Shown: positions 1 through 11,200 of the stretch, in pieces
Position numbering within the stretch: position 1 is the first letter of the stretch
How the letters are laid out: each line of letters starts with the position of its first letter
Origin: Dinochytrium kinnereticum
Lineage: Eukaryota; Chytridiomycota; Chytridiomycetes; Chytridiales; Chytridiaceae
Reading direction: 5' to 3'
DNA: 30,758 bases
Assembly: GCA_027604005.1 (NCBI GenBank)
Contig: JADGJT010000287.1
Coordinates: forward strand, 1-30,758
Made by a program: the position numbers and the translations under genes
Notes under the pieces: model-generated
Database searches by the model: none
Seen by the model: the letters and a program-made list of their open reading frames with translations, nothing else
Told to the model about the DNA's origin: nothing

Positions 1-2164
1 TTCCCTCTTTCTTCTTCCATCTTCGTCGGTTCTTTATACCTTTTTATTTATTACACGTCCCCTTCCAACTTCTACCCATTGGGGATGTTCTTGCGGCTCT
101 TGGCCGACCCCCTCAAGCTAGACTGAGCGGGGAGAGCCCTGAGATCCGACACACCCGCAAATGTGGTTCTCTACTCTGTATGTCGAGGCTGAGCAGAGAG
201 GGCCAGTGGAGAGAACTTCACAAAAACTTCACAAATACTCAACTTCCCATTTTTAAGTGTACAAGACACAGCATACCATTATAGACATTATAACAGACAA
301 GCGCGATATCACCTCCTTGTGGAAAGCAATCATGAAAAACCACTGGGGAAAAGAACTGAGGGATTATGTCTAGGTTTTGGACATGAGGCTGTAGAATACT
401 TCGCAGTTTTCGGTGGGACAACTTCTGTCATCCTTAATTTTTTCTAAAAAGCAATAACTTACATCAACAGGGATACCGAGCGGGTTCGGAGAATAGAGTC
501 TGATCCCAAGAACCAGTGGGAGGACGTCAAAAGTACAAGCCTCGGAAAAACCCTTAGAGATAAAAACATCATTAATAACTAAAAGCTTTGGGGGGAAAAT
601 GGCAAGGCTAAATCATGGGGATTACAGTTGAGTTAAATACATTTGTTTATTGACATCGACTCCTTATGGGGCGTGGGGAAAATAATGAATAAATTCATAA
701 ACATGCGTGGGAAACAATGACAGCGTAAACCATACTGTGAAATCGTAGACAGGGCGGGAAACTTCACACTTGCAGAACTTAACTGGTCTTTCCCTGGTCC
801 TTTTTTAAATGGGTGTTGTGAGACAGTTATCGGTAGTGAAGAGAATAATTCTCATGTTGGCCTTGCTGTTTGGAAGCATGAGGTCTGTGCTTTTCATATC
901 GTCTTTTGATTTGCATGTATCCTTCAGCCTGAACTTACTCTCAATTTAACAGCAGGGCGATAGAGATGAGAAGAGGTAAAAGCGTGCTACACCGTTTACT
1001 GCTTATTGGGTCCCACCAGATATGATGTACTCTGTCCGAAGCGTCCCGTCGCTTCTTCGGCCTCATTCCAGATCCAGATATGCTTTTTCACATCCTCAGA
1101 TCATTGCAAGATCAAGCGCGCTCTACATGCCAATAACTCCGATAACGTCATATCTCTCCAGTTTATTCTCGCCTCGCTATCTATAGACTGCTGTTTGACC
1201 AAAGACCAGTTTGTACGGTCTCTTTCCATGGCTGTCCCTTCTCCCTGTTTTCCGATGAACCCACATAAACCCCCAGGAGATGGTCTGACCATTTCCTCTT
1301 TTTGTCGTCCGTCAACTCAAGCCTCTTTGACCTCGTCCTTGCCCATATTACGCTCACGGATTCCCTCACGCTCTCTTCGCAACGATGGCATGGGGTGTCT
1401 AGGCGTCTCCCGCGGCGGCTACTCTCTACTCTGTCCTGTCCGCCTTTGTCGCTCATTTTACCGCCTTAACCGGCGGCGGCGGGGGCCGCCCTGTGAGTGG
1501 GTCTCGAATATCGCGGCATACGCGTTTCTCGCTCCCGCCTGCTTCCTCGTCTGGTGCGCGACCATCTGACCAGCCTGTCTTCCCTCGTTCAGTATTGGAT
1601 TTGTGGGGTCGGTTTCAGTTTTGGAGAGTCGTAGTCGACGGGGGGAAGACAGGGAGTTTCTCCCCTGATATTGAAAGTGTGCTCCATATAAGCGTGCGCG
1701 GAGTTTTCTTTTTCCTTTTGAGGTATGCTGCCTCAACCATCTCGTCTCCTCACTTACAAATTCCAGTGAAAGCCATGTTGAGACAAGGCGAGCGTGAGCT
1801 TGGATCAGCACAGCCGTAACGTGATCTGGGCCATCGATAAGCCACCACCCACCCGTCCACTCGCCCATCCTCCAGGCAGCCAGCAGAATGCAACGGCATT
1901 CCCATCCCCTCACGCGTGCATCGGCGTTGATGCCTCGCTCGTTCGTTCCCTTCAGTCAGTCATTGTTGATCCAGCCAGCCCTGGAACAAACAGATGGAGG
2001 TGATTCAAATCTAAAATCACCCCCAAAAGATTCTGCTGCTGACGTGATTTTCCACCCAGGAGGTCTGCAGAAGAAAAAAAAAGGAAAAACCGCTGCTTCA
2101 ACCACTGCTGCTGCTCACTGCGCGCTGCTCCTCTCGCTGATTGACGCATCTGAGTAAGAAGGGC
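1..2164. other. Unassigned region upstream of adenylosuccinate synthase
   Basis: I see no gene that I can support here. Open frames on both strands are short, lack recognisable motifs and have no convincing chain of splice sites. The longest (1006-1569 plus, 1458-1913 minus) overlap each other and look like chance frames. The right half, from about 1300, is pyrimidine-rich and probably holds the promoter and 5' leader of the gene starting at 2165. An AATAAA-like string near 688 could belong to a gene ending further left, but nothing else supports that. No tRNA-like box A/box B pair was noticed. Confidence 0.5.
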
Positions 2165-4655
2165 ATGATGGTGCTGACACCCGGCAACGCTTCGGTCGTG
2201 CTGGGCGCTCAGTGGGGTGACGAGGGCAAGGGCAAGCTGGTGGACGTGCTGGCACAGGAGGCAGATCTCTGCTGCAGGGCCCAGGTGAGGATTGCTCGCT
2301 TCCCTCCTTCTTCGCTGCGTCCCTGATCCCTCACGCGATACGTTGTCGTTCTTGTGGGAGGACTCTCGTGGGGATTTAGGCCCGCCAACCTGCTGTTTTT
2401 CGTTTGTGGCCCTGCGGGCTTTCCCCATCGTCGTTTTGGATGGGGATCTTGATAAGGACCGATGAATGGATGGATGGATGGGTGTGATTTGATTCGATTG
2501 CTGCTCTGAATGGGATCTTTGGAAAGTGGCCATTGGTGTTGGGCTTCATGATAGTGGTGACCTTGATGGGATGATGCTGACAGGTCTGAAACCTGGGCTG
2601 TAATCCCGAGGTCGAATGGCTTCACGAAAGTCTTTAGAGCTCACGATCTGAGGTTCCTTATGGGAGACGGATGCCTGTGTGATGCCTCAGCGCCCGCGTT
2701 TTGCTGCTTCAGGAGTTCCGTCAAATCTCTTGGGGCTTGTCTCCATCTCACTTTTTTGCGTAAACCCGTCATGGCCTTCCCTCATCCCACAACCACCGTT
2801 AAAAAAAATTCCGTTATTAATCCCTCATCGGGCTCTCTCTTCAATGATCAGGGCGGTAACAATGCCGGCCACACGATTGTAGTAAACGGTGTCAAGTTTG
2901 ATTTTCACCTGCTACCCAGTGGTCTGGTCAACAAGAACTGTATTGCTGTTGTCGGAAACGGTGTTGTTGTTCACGTTCCTTCCTTCTTCTCGGAGCTGAA
3001 GGCTATTGAGGATAAAGGTGCGTTCTCTCGTCTTCTTTCAAAGTTTGCAACCTCTTGGATTCTTACTTCGAGCTTTCAACTGATCTTTCATGAACCCACT
3101 TTATTGCCCATCCTTTCTAGGCATCGACGCTACTGGTCGTCTCTTTGTCTCATACCGCGCGCATCTTGTCTTTAACTTTCATCAGATTGTTGATGGGTTG
3201 AGAGAGAAGGAGCTAGGCGGATCGGAGTTGGGGACCACTCGTAAGGGAATTGGACCGACTTACTCGTCCAAGGCCTCGAGGTCTGGTCTGAGGGTGCATC
3301 ACCTGTATGACCCCGACTTTGAGCAAAAGTTTAGGACTTGCCTTGGGAATAAGAGGAAGCGGTATGGAGATTTTGACTACGATGTTGAGGGAGAGATTAA
3401 AATGTTGAAGGTATTTTGGCTTCCCTGTTTGACTTCCTTTTATTGTCATGGCTCTTTTGGTTTTGTTCTCATGGCGCCTTTTTCCTCTTACCATTCTAAC
3501 CGTGATTCTGCCCGTCGTAGGAATTGGCAGAGAAGCTCCGCCCTTACCTGAAAGACACTATCCCCTACGTCCATAAAGCCATCTCCAGCGGCAAGCGAGT
3601 CCTCATCGAGGGTGCCAACGCAATCATGTTGGATATTGACTTCGGTAAAAAAAAAAAACTCTTCCAGTATTTGCTCCCCTTTTCATATCTGACGTTACAT
3701 CGAATAGGTACGTATCCTTACGTCACTTCCTCCAACACTGGCGTTGGTGGTGTCTGCACTGGATTGGGTATTCCCCCAGCTAAGATTGGCAAAATCTTTG
3801 GTGTTGTCAAGGCTTACACTACTCGCGTTGGCGCCGGACCGTTCCCGACTGAGTTGCTGGATGTGAGTTTTTTTTATTGCTTTGACTACAGTTATTTATT
3901 TATTTTATTGCGAGGGCCTTTTTAATAACTATTCCTTTTTTTTTTTTTGTTCCTTCTTTTTGGTGATTTGAAGGAGACTGGTGACTTTTTGCAGCGTGTT
4001 GGCGCTGAGTTTGGAGTTACCACTGGAAGGAGAAGGCGGTGTGGGTGGTTGGATATGGTTGTGCTGAGGTACTCTCATATGATCAACGGATACACAAGGT
4101 AACAATAACTTGCATAATGTTTTCCCTTCACATTCTTTTCGAAGTTGTTTCAATGCTTACGATTTATTTTTTTACAGTATAAACCTCACAAAGCTTGACG
4201 TACTTGATCAGCTTGACGAGATTAAGATTGGTGTTGCATATATCCACGATGGTGAGAAGTACGATGATTTCCCTGGTAAGCCATCATACCTCTCTCCGTT
4301 CCTGCATTACCTTTTTCTCTTTGCTAGCTCTAATTATTCTAACTGACTATTTCCCCTCTTACAGCTGACCTGAACAAGCTCGCCAATTCCACTGTTGAGT
4401 ATGAGGTTCTTCCTGGTTGGAAGGCGGACATCAGCGCTTGTAGGACTTTCGAGAGCTTGCCTGTTAACGCTCAGAAGTATGTGAAGAGGATTGAACAGCT
4501 TTTGGGGGTGCCAGGTATGTTTTTTGGTTGCCTTTTGTATTTAGTTTTCCGCATTTTATTTTTTTTTCTAATTTGTTTTTTTCTTCTCTGTCCGTTTAGT
4601 TGAGTGGATTGGTGTGGGCGCTGGAAGGGATGATATGATTCATTGCCCTGTCTGA
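2165..4655 (+). CDS. ADE12: Adenylosuccinate synthase (IMP-aspartate ligase), 9 exons
   Basis: Catalyses GTP-dependent joining of IMP and aspartate to adenylosuccinate, the first committed step to AMP, in the cytosol. Exons: 2165-2284, 2852-3017, 3121-3410, 3521-3644, 3708-3862, 3974-4098, 4178-4275, 4365-4514, 4600-4655, giving 427 aa, the usual family length. Visible motifs: [11 protein letters not shown] (residues 14-24, GTP loop with catalytic Asp19), GGNNAGHT (41-48, catalytic His47), [65 protein letters not shown] and a C-terminal VGAGRDDMI. The start is the first of two adjacent ATG codons (2165, 2168); an in-frame TGA lies at 2138-2140. Intron 1 is 567 nt, against 63-111 nt for the others. 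Intron 5 ends in AAG rather than CAG or TAG. No break or missing key residue was seen. Confidence 0.96.
2285..2851 (+). other. Long first intron of adenylosuccinate synthase
   Basis: A 567-nt intron between GCCCAG|GTGAGG and ATGATCAG|GGCGGT, both phase 0. It splits the protein between the GTP loop and the GGNNAGHT motif. It carries a GGAT microsatellite but no open frame with a recognisable product. It is at least five times longer than any other intron in the gene, so it could hold regulatory sequence; nothing specific was identified. Confidence 0.85.
2461..2482 (+). repeat. GGAT tetranucleotide microsatellite
   Basis: About five tandem tetranucleotide units (GATG/GGAT phase, one imperfect) inside intron 1 of the adenylosuccinate synthase gene. 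Simple sequence with no coding role. Confidence 0.8.
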
Positions 4656-5399
4656 GGTTGAAAGTGCATTAGGCTCTTTCTTATTGTTTCAGTTTAACGG
4701 GGCTTTTTTTTTTTTCTTTCTTCTCTTCCGCTCCTCTTCTTCTCTTCTTTTTGCCTTCTCTGCCTTGTCCTTTAAATCCTGTGTTGTTTTCAATCGTTTC
4801 GTTTCGTACAAGTACAACTAATAAAAGTTGGATGTGAAGTGGCGATTGTCGACGGGTTTTATCTTTCCGCTGATGCTTTGCATACTACTACTGCTCTTCA
4901 CCTTACATTTGGAGGAGTGGGTCGTGCCTTCGTCTCCAGCCCACACCCCCGGATGATGGAAAGTGGAGGGGCAACATCAGTTTCGTGACGCCTCGCACCT
5001 GAATAGCAGCACACACACGTTCAGAATACGATGGTCTCTCGTCTCCTGTGCTGATGCGCGTAGGCGATCGCTGGTCGGTAGGGGCCGTCATGCTCAGCGC
5101 GCATCACTGACCAATGATCGTTTCACAGCATCCACAACCTGAAATTTCGCACGTAAAATCACAACCACCTCCCCTCACCAGCCATCGAAGCGAGAGCTCG
5201 GTGAACGAACGGGGACTCCAAAGGAAAGCAGATTAACGCATTGCTTCTCCCCTTCCCTTCCTCCTTTCCTCTGTGCGTGCATCATCCGATAGAGGCGATA
5301 ATCCGCTCGCTGTTCAAAGATACGGGGTGACAACAGCTCAACGGCAAGAGTCAGAAAACCCAACGCATCTGGTTTCTCGTTGGCTTCTTCTCATCAACA
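4656..5399. other. Intergenic region: 3' UTR of ADE12 and promoter/leader of HRD1
   Basis: The first part is a strongly pyrimidine-rich 3' UTR ending near an AATAAA signal. The remainder precedes the HRD1 start at 5400 and presumably contains its promoter and leader. No recognisable gene, RNA or repeat was seen. Short open frames here have no family features. Confidence 0.6.
4820..4825 (+). terminator. Probable polyadenylation signal of ADE12
   Basis: An AATAAA hexamer 165 nt downstream of the adenylosuccinate synthase stop codon, after a T/C-rich stretch. Assigned by position and consensus only. Confidence 0.55.
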
Positions 5400-7798
5400 A
5401 TGGGGCGATTGGCGATTTACGGACTGATTTCGACGGGCCTGTCGGCGTTTGTGGTGCTCAGCGCATGGCTTCAGAGAAGACAGTTTTACCCCACTTGCTT
5501 GCACCTCACGAGGTCTAGCGCTTCTCTTATGGTTCTTTTAAACATGGGTTTGTTTTTAACCATCATGTTTGGGAGAGGCATGCAGAGGTTGTTTTTTGGG
5601 AATTTGAGGGCCTTGGAGGTGGAAGTAGGTTTTGTTGTTGATGACATTTGCTTTCGTTTACTGATGGCTCGATGTTTTGGCATTTTATTGATGTAGCATC
5701 TGTACGAGAGGTCTTGGTTCGCGGTTACAGAGACCTGCCTTGCGATGACCATCTTTAGGGATGAGTTTGATATACGGTTCATTATCTTCTTTGCCATCTT
5801 GCTTCTTGTGAAGATATTTCATTGGATTGCGCAGGATAGGGTTGACTTTGTAGGTCTTCATCGGTTGATGTCGTTGTTGCCTACCGGACTTTGCAATGAA
5901 ATGAAATTGACTTTTTGTTTTTCTTATTTCTTAAATAGATGGAGCAATCTCCCAACCTTTCGGTGTCGTTTCATGTTAAGATGGTCGGGATCATGTCGAT
6001 ACTTTATGCGGCAGATTTAGGTCTGCTTTACTACACAGTTGATTACACGATCCGGAGGGGAGCCTCGATGATGATTATATTTGGGTTTGAGGTACGGTTT
6101 TTTTTTTTTTGTAATAAGTCTTCGTGGGTTTTTGTATTTAATTGCTGACGCGGCGCTTTTTTTCCATCTAGTATACTATCCTCATCTCGTTGATCTTGTC
6201 CATCAGTGCCAAGTACGCTCTTCATTCTATTGATATGAGAAGAGAAACCCCATGGGAGAATAAGTCCATGTACATTTTTTACCTCGAACTCGTTATTGGT
6301 TAGTCCTCGTGTTTTCTTTTCATGCAATCTTTTTTCTTCACCAGCCATTCTAATCACGAAGCATACCCCAGACTTTTTCAAGCTCATTACCTACTTCCTT
6401 TTCTTCGCTATCGTCGTCCACTTCTACGGCCTTCCCCTCCACATTATCCGAGACCTCTACATGACCCTCCGAAGTTTCATTCACCGCTGCCGCGATCTCA
6501 TTCAATACCGACGAGCGACGGCGAATATGAATGAGAGGTATCCGGATGCTACGGCGGAGGAGCTGGCCGCCACAGATCGGGTTTGCATCATTTGTAGGGA
6601 GGAGATGGAGATTCGGGGACCGGCTCCTGGTAATCCTCCAGTGGAAGGTGCCGCCGGAGCTGTTAGGCCTGGGGTCCCGGGTCAGCCTAATCAGCAGGCG
6701 CCTGCAGGGGGGGATCCGAGTACACCGAAGAAGCTAGGGTGTGGGCATATCTTTCATTTTAGATGTTTAAGAAGTTGGTTGGAGAGGCAGCAGAGTTGTC
6801 CCACTTGGTATGTTGTTGCTTTGCTGGTTGCTTTACTCTCCGGGGAGCTCTATCGCCTCTTTGATCTTCTCCGAATTCCTCTCACCTCTTTATCATTTCA
6901 GCCGCCGATCCGTTCTCGCAGATGCCGCACCCGGCGCCGTTCCCCTCCCTCCAGGAGTGGCCGTACCTCAACCCTTGCGTCCGAACAATGCTCCTATACC
7001 GCCTGCTAATCAAGCTCAACCACCGGCGGCGCCCGCTGCAGGAGCTCAGCCTGTTGCATTTCCGCTTCAACAGGCGTTGCAGGCGCTTTGGAATCAGCAG
7101 CAACAGCAACCTGCGGTGGCACCTGGTATTGCCTCTGGTGGTGGGACGGCTGGGACGCCTGGGACGGCGGCGACGGGAGGAGCGGGAGATGTAACATCGG
7201 TGTTTTTGATGCCTCCTGGTGGTGGGGATGCAAAGACGATGGTGAGTGCTACTTTGGTTGGTTTTTGCCTTTTTGGATTTTAATTGGGGGGATCGTCTTT
7301 GTGTTGGTTTTTTTCTCGGATTAATACCAGAAAAACCTAATCATTCAATTTTTTTTAAAAAAAAAACATTACTTAAGCCTTTGCCAGCGAGCGTGTCATC
7401 ACAGGCTGCAAATATAAACATGTATCCTTTTACCTTAACCCCACTTGCCTCCTTTGGAAACGGTAAGCTCCCTTTCTCATGCCTGACTACACAAAAACAC
7501 ATTTATCCTTAACCTTTTTGTTCTTAAAATAACAAACATAGCCGCATATACTCCTCAAGCCCTCGACCACCTCACTGACGATCAGCTCTCTGGTTTGGAG
7601 GGAAGAACAAGGGAGGCCGTGGTGAACCGAATACGTGCCGTTCAGAATGTTCAATCGCAGCTTACTGGCGTTGTTACGCAGTTGACTCAGATTTTGCAGA
7701 TGTTTCCGGAGGGTGAAGCGATTGTGTCAACGACGGCTGCAGGCAGTGTAGCGTCGAGCTCGAAAGAGGCTAAGGGAAAGGAGCCTGTAAGTGGATGA
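5400..7798 (+). CDS. HRD1: HRD1/synoviolin-type ERAD E3 ubiquitin ligase, 8 exons
   Basis: Multi-pass ER membrane RING ubiquitin ligase that ubiquitinates misfolded proteins during retrotranslocation (ERAD). Exons: 5400-5624, 5697-5849, 5939-6091, 6172-6298, 6372-6807, 6902-7241, 7405-7462, 7542-7798, giving about 582 aa. At least six hydrophobic segments lie within residues 4-245. Family signatures are ERSWFAVTETCLAMTIFRDE, NMNERYPDATAEEL and a RING-H2: C291-IIC294, then C343-GH345, H348, C351, C362 and C365, the last codon split by an intron. A Pro/Gly/Ala insert places 48 residues between the second and third zinc ligands. The tail is rich in Pro, Ala and Gln. The last exon has LTDDQLSGLEGRTREAVVNR followed by an amphipathic stretch, matching the C-terminal conserved region of synoviolins that binds HRD1 partners. 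The acceptor of exon 7 (7405) is the least certain junction. The stop lies just after a GTAAGT string, so the last residues could differ. Confidence 0.93.
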
Positions 7799-8285
7799 TT
7801 ATTAGACGATATGCTTGATGATGGAGGGATTTTGTTATTGCCTTTTTCGGCCTCTATCATGGTTAGAGTTTGGGGCTGCACTGATGAGTGATGTACGGTG
7901 GTGCATTTGCTTTTCCCGAGCTCTTCCGATTGATCCGTCTCGAACAATTTAATGATGCTGGTTGTTTTTTTTCCCCCCTTGCTGATCGACCATCTTGGCT
8001 TCCGTCCTTGGCATGCTCTTTTCTTCTCGTTACATCTGGTGAAAAATGCTCACATACTCTGCGTTTTGCTCTGCTTATCTCCCGAGTTTTTTCGCTTAGC
8101 TGTTGTTTGTTGTTTTCGTCTTTGTATTTCTTCTACAACACGTGGTCTGATATAATATGAATCGAGTTTGCCTTTTTCTCTTTAACCTTAGTTTATTATT
8201 ATTGCTACAATCACATTTTCTTTCATTTACAAAACCACAAACAACAAGGAGAGAGAAAGGGAAAGGATGTTATGATAATAACTGT
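7799..8285. other. Convergent intergenic region between HRD1 and the dynein gene
   Basis: This stretch separates the 3' ends of two convergent genes and should hold both 3' UTRs. No AATAAA hexamer was found on the plus strand for HRD1; one is present on the minus strand for the dynein gene. No additional gene is supported. Confidence 0.7.
8192..8197 (-). terminator. Probable polyadenylation signal of the dynein heavy chain gene
   Basis: AATAAA on the minus strand (read as TTTATT on plus), about 90 nt past the stop codon of the dynein gene. Assigned by position and consensus. Confidence 0.6.
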
Positions 8286-11200
8286 TCAAGCCTCTGACAA
8301 TTGCAAAACAATCGCCACCCCACGATTCACCCAGTGCCTTGCCGGCCTCGACGTCGGCAAATGCACGCTCATCACATAATTCGTCGAATGCCCGGTCGTA
8401 GACAACGTTCCCCTTCTGAGGCTTGTCTTGTAAACTGGACAGTCATAGCATACCTGCTTCATTTTCAGGTACTCTGGGTCATCTGACAGCACCGGCGTTG
8501 CTCTCACGACAGGCATGAGATCTGTGAGGAGTTTTGGAAGGGATTCCCCGAGTTCGCCGGCTTTGCGGTCCCATCGACTTCCTTCTAGGAACATGCCGCG
8601 AATGTAGACGCCGTCCTCTGGGGAGTCGTCATAGTCGTCTTGGTCCATTACCGTGAACATCATTCCAAGGAGGTCGATGGGGAGAGAGTACTTTCGCGCG
8701 TAGTTTTGAAGAGTGCCTTGATATTGATTTTGAGTTGGTTTAAGTTGAATAGGTTAAGATGAATATTCGAGAGAATGAGGTCGTGATTAAAGACTTGATT
8801 TTCTTACCAGTGAGGAAAGACTGTGTAAAGAAGAATCCTGATATCCAGAAGACATTAGGAGAGGAGGTTTTATCTATCCATCCTTGCAAGAATTTAAGCC
8901 TTGCTAAGAAGTCTGAGACGTAACCACCCTGTTGAAGAAAACATCAGTCAAGTGTGCATGAGCGCGAACCACCCAAATCTATACTTACAAGTGGCTTAAG
9001 CGACGGATAAGATTTTGACGCCCACATATCAGGGACCCTGTTCAATCCGAGGCTAACGGCTACCTCTTCAAGCTCCTTCGACATCACAACCAAACCTTTC
9101 AGAGCCTTAATGACATTCTGCAAGCTGTCTCGAATAGTCTTCAAAAGTCTATTAAATCGCACACATTCCTGCACAAGCACCGTGTTCATACTCTCTTCAT
9201 AAAGCACAGGGAAGGTCTTTTGAATATCTGGCAGATTGAAATCAGGAGGCAGCGTCGATAAAATCCCTGAAGCAATGTCTCTTGTCACGTCGTCTGCGCT
9301 CTTGCCTCCACTTCCACCGCTGCTTGTTCGAGCTTGCGTGAGAAGAACAGAAGAGATGAGGAGATTGGTTTCGGCGAGGTCTTTTGCTATGTCGGCATTG
9401 GCGTGCATTCCAAATACCTCAGGGTTGGATGTCATGGGTAGGGATTTGATGTAGAGGATGTAGCTCTCGAAAGAGCCTTTTGGTGGCGCAAAATAGATTC
9501 CCGAAGGTGAGAAGGTGTATGAATCTTCAAGAATTTCTTCTGTGTAGAAGATCGAGAGGAGGGACATTAGGGTTCGTCGATCGCGGTCATCTGTCACTCT
9601 GCCTCCGTAGTTACACTCTCCAGCGAGATACGTGAGGGCCTTCCACGGGATCTCCTCATACTCGTTCAAAAACTGAAAGAGTCGAATTAGTTCATGTTGC
9701 TATTTTGGAATGATTTTAAATTACCTTGTGAAGCTGTCTAACACTCATCCGTAAGTCCGATTCATTAAACTCATAAGGAATATTCCATCCAAGCGGTCCA
9801 AAGTTTCTTCTCTCTTGAATAAGAGCATGGAAGAAGCAGAGCCCAAACAGCATTTTTTCCCATCCCGCCTCATTGTGCTTCTTCATCCCCGTAAAGAACC
9901 CAGTATCAGAGATCGGGTCACTTGTGTAAGACCTCTGTAGGTTTGCTCTCAACCCAGCTGGAGGTTCATTCGTCATCTTGATACCGTTTTGGAGAAGCGT
10001 AACAGGAAACTTATCTGATGGGTAACTTGTTAGCCAAAGACGGAAATCGACATGCGTTGTCTCGGGGGTTAGCTCCTCGCAGATCTTTTCCAGTGTAGAA
10101 AGCCAACTAACTGCAAGATGGCAGTTTTGCAGGACGACCCAGGCGCCTGTTTTTACCCCTTGACGAATCATTGTGGCCGCTATGGGGCCCTGCCCTTGGC
10201 CAAGGGAAATGGAGGTGCATTTGCTTCCGCCGAATCCGCGACTTTCAGCAAACTTGAGTAAACTAGATTTTGTTAATAAAATGTTTAAACGGAACAGAAT
10301 GGGGCTAAATAGAGTGGAAATAAGTCTTACCTTGCCATAGGATCAACACCGGGGGAAAGAATGAATATGAGAGGCGCGCAATTATTTGAATCCGCAAATG
10401 GGCCAGCAAGGTCAAACTGCGGAGGCTCAATGTACTTCATACCCATCTTCCCCTTCACAAATTCCATAACACCCGGAACGAGTTTATCCGGCCTCAACAT
10501 TCGAATTATTACCAGCTTCTGGAACGACGACATTCTCTGATCCCACTCTTCCGGGATAGGCTCTTTATGAGGCTCCGGCGAATCATAAATACCCTTCCAA
10601 AGTAACGGCTCCGCTTTGAAAGATGTCGCAAAGTGCGAGAAGGCGGGCAGGTTTGAGAATCTGTTGATCTCTCCCCATGCCTTATCTGTTAGCCACTCTG
10701 GCGCTGGATTTGGAGGGAGATTGGGGTCTACCCCCACTCCTCCTGTAAGCAGGAACATCCATTCGTCCTGATCAACTTCGTTCCTGCCACGCATAAGACC
10801 TATGCAGAGGAGGAACGAGAAGAGGAGTTTGTCTTTCTTGAAGAGGGAGCGGCAGACGTTGCAGTACAATGAGTATGTGAAATGATTGCGAAGGTTCTCT
10901 ATCCTAGTTGCTAGAACCTCGGATTTTTCAGAATCTGCTATTGACTGTAGGAAAAGATTCACAAACCAGCCAAGCGAGTATTGATACATGGGCTCAATCT
11001 AACAATTTGTTAACTTTCACATCAACTGCTCATATCTTACATTTGCCAATTCCGCGATAACGAAGTAGAGGATAGACGAGTGGAATGCGATCGGTCTATA
11101 ACCTTGACGAGTGATATCAATTTGCTTCTCAGTCTCCTCAGCAACCTGCTGCTTCTGCGCAATATCGTTGGCAAGAATCTTGGAGCTAGTTAAGGCATCG

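Noticed and set aside
1006..1569. Plus-strand frame of 187 codons upstream of ADE12
   Set aside because: It has a non-ATG start, no recognisable domain, biased Ser/Arg/Cys composition and overlapping frames of equal length on the other strand.
3863..3973. Frameshift or pseudogene in adenylosuccinate synthase because no CAG/TAG acceptor precedes ETGDFLQ
   Set aside because: A TTGAAG acceptor gives the exact conserved sequence in phase, and AAG acceptors recur in the other genes of the window.
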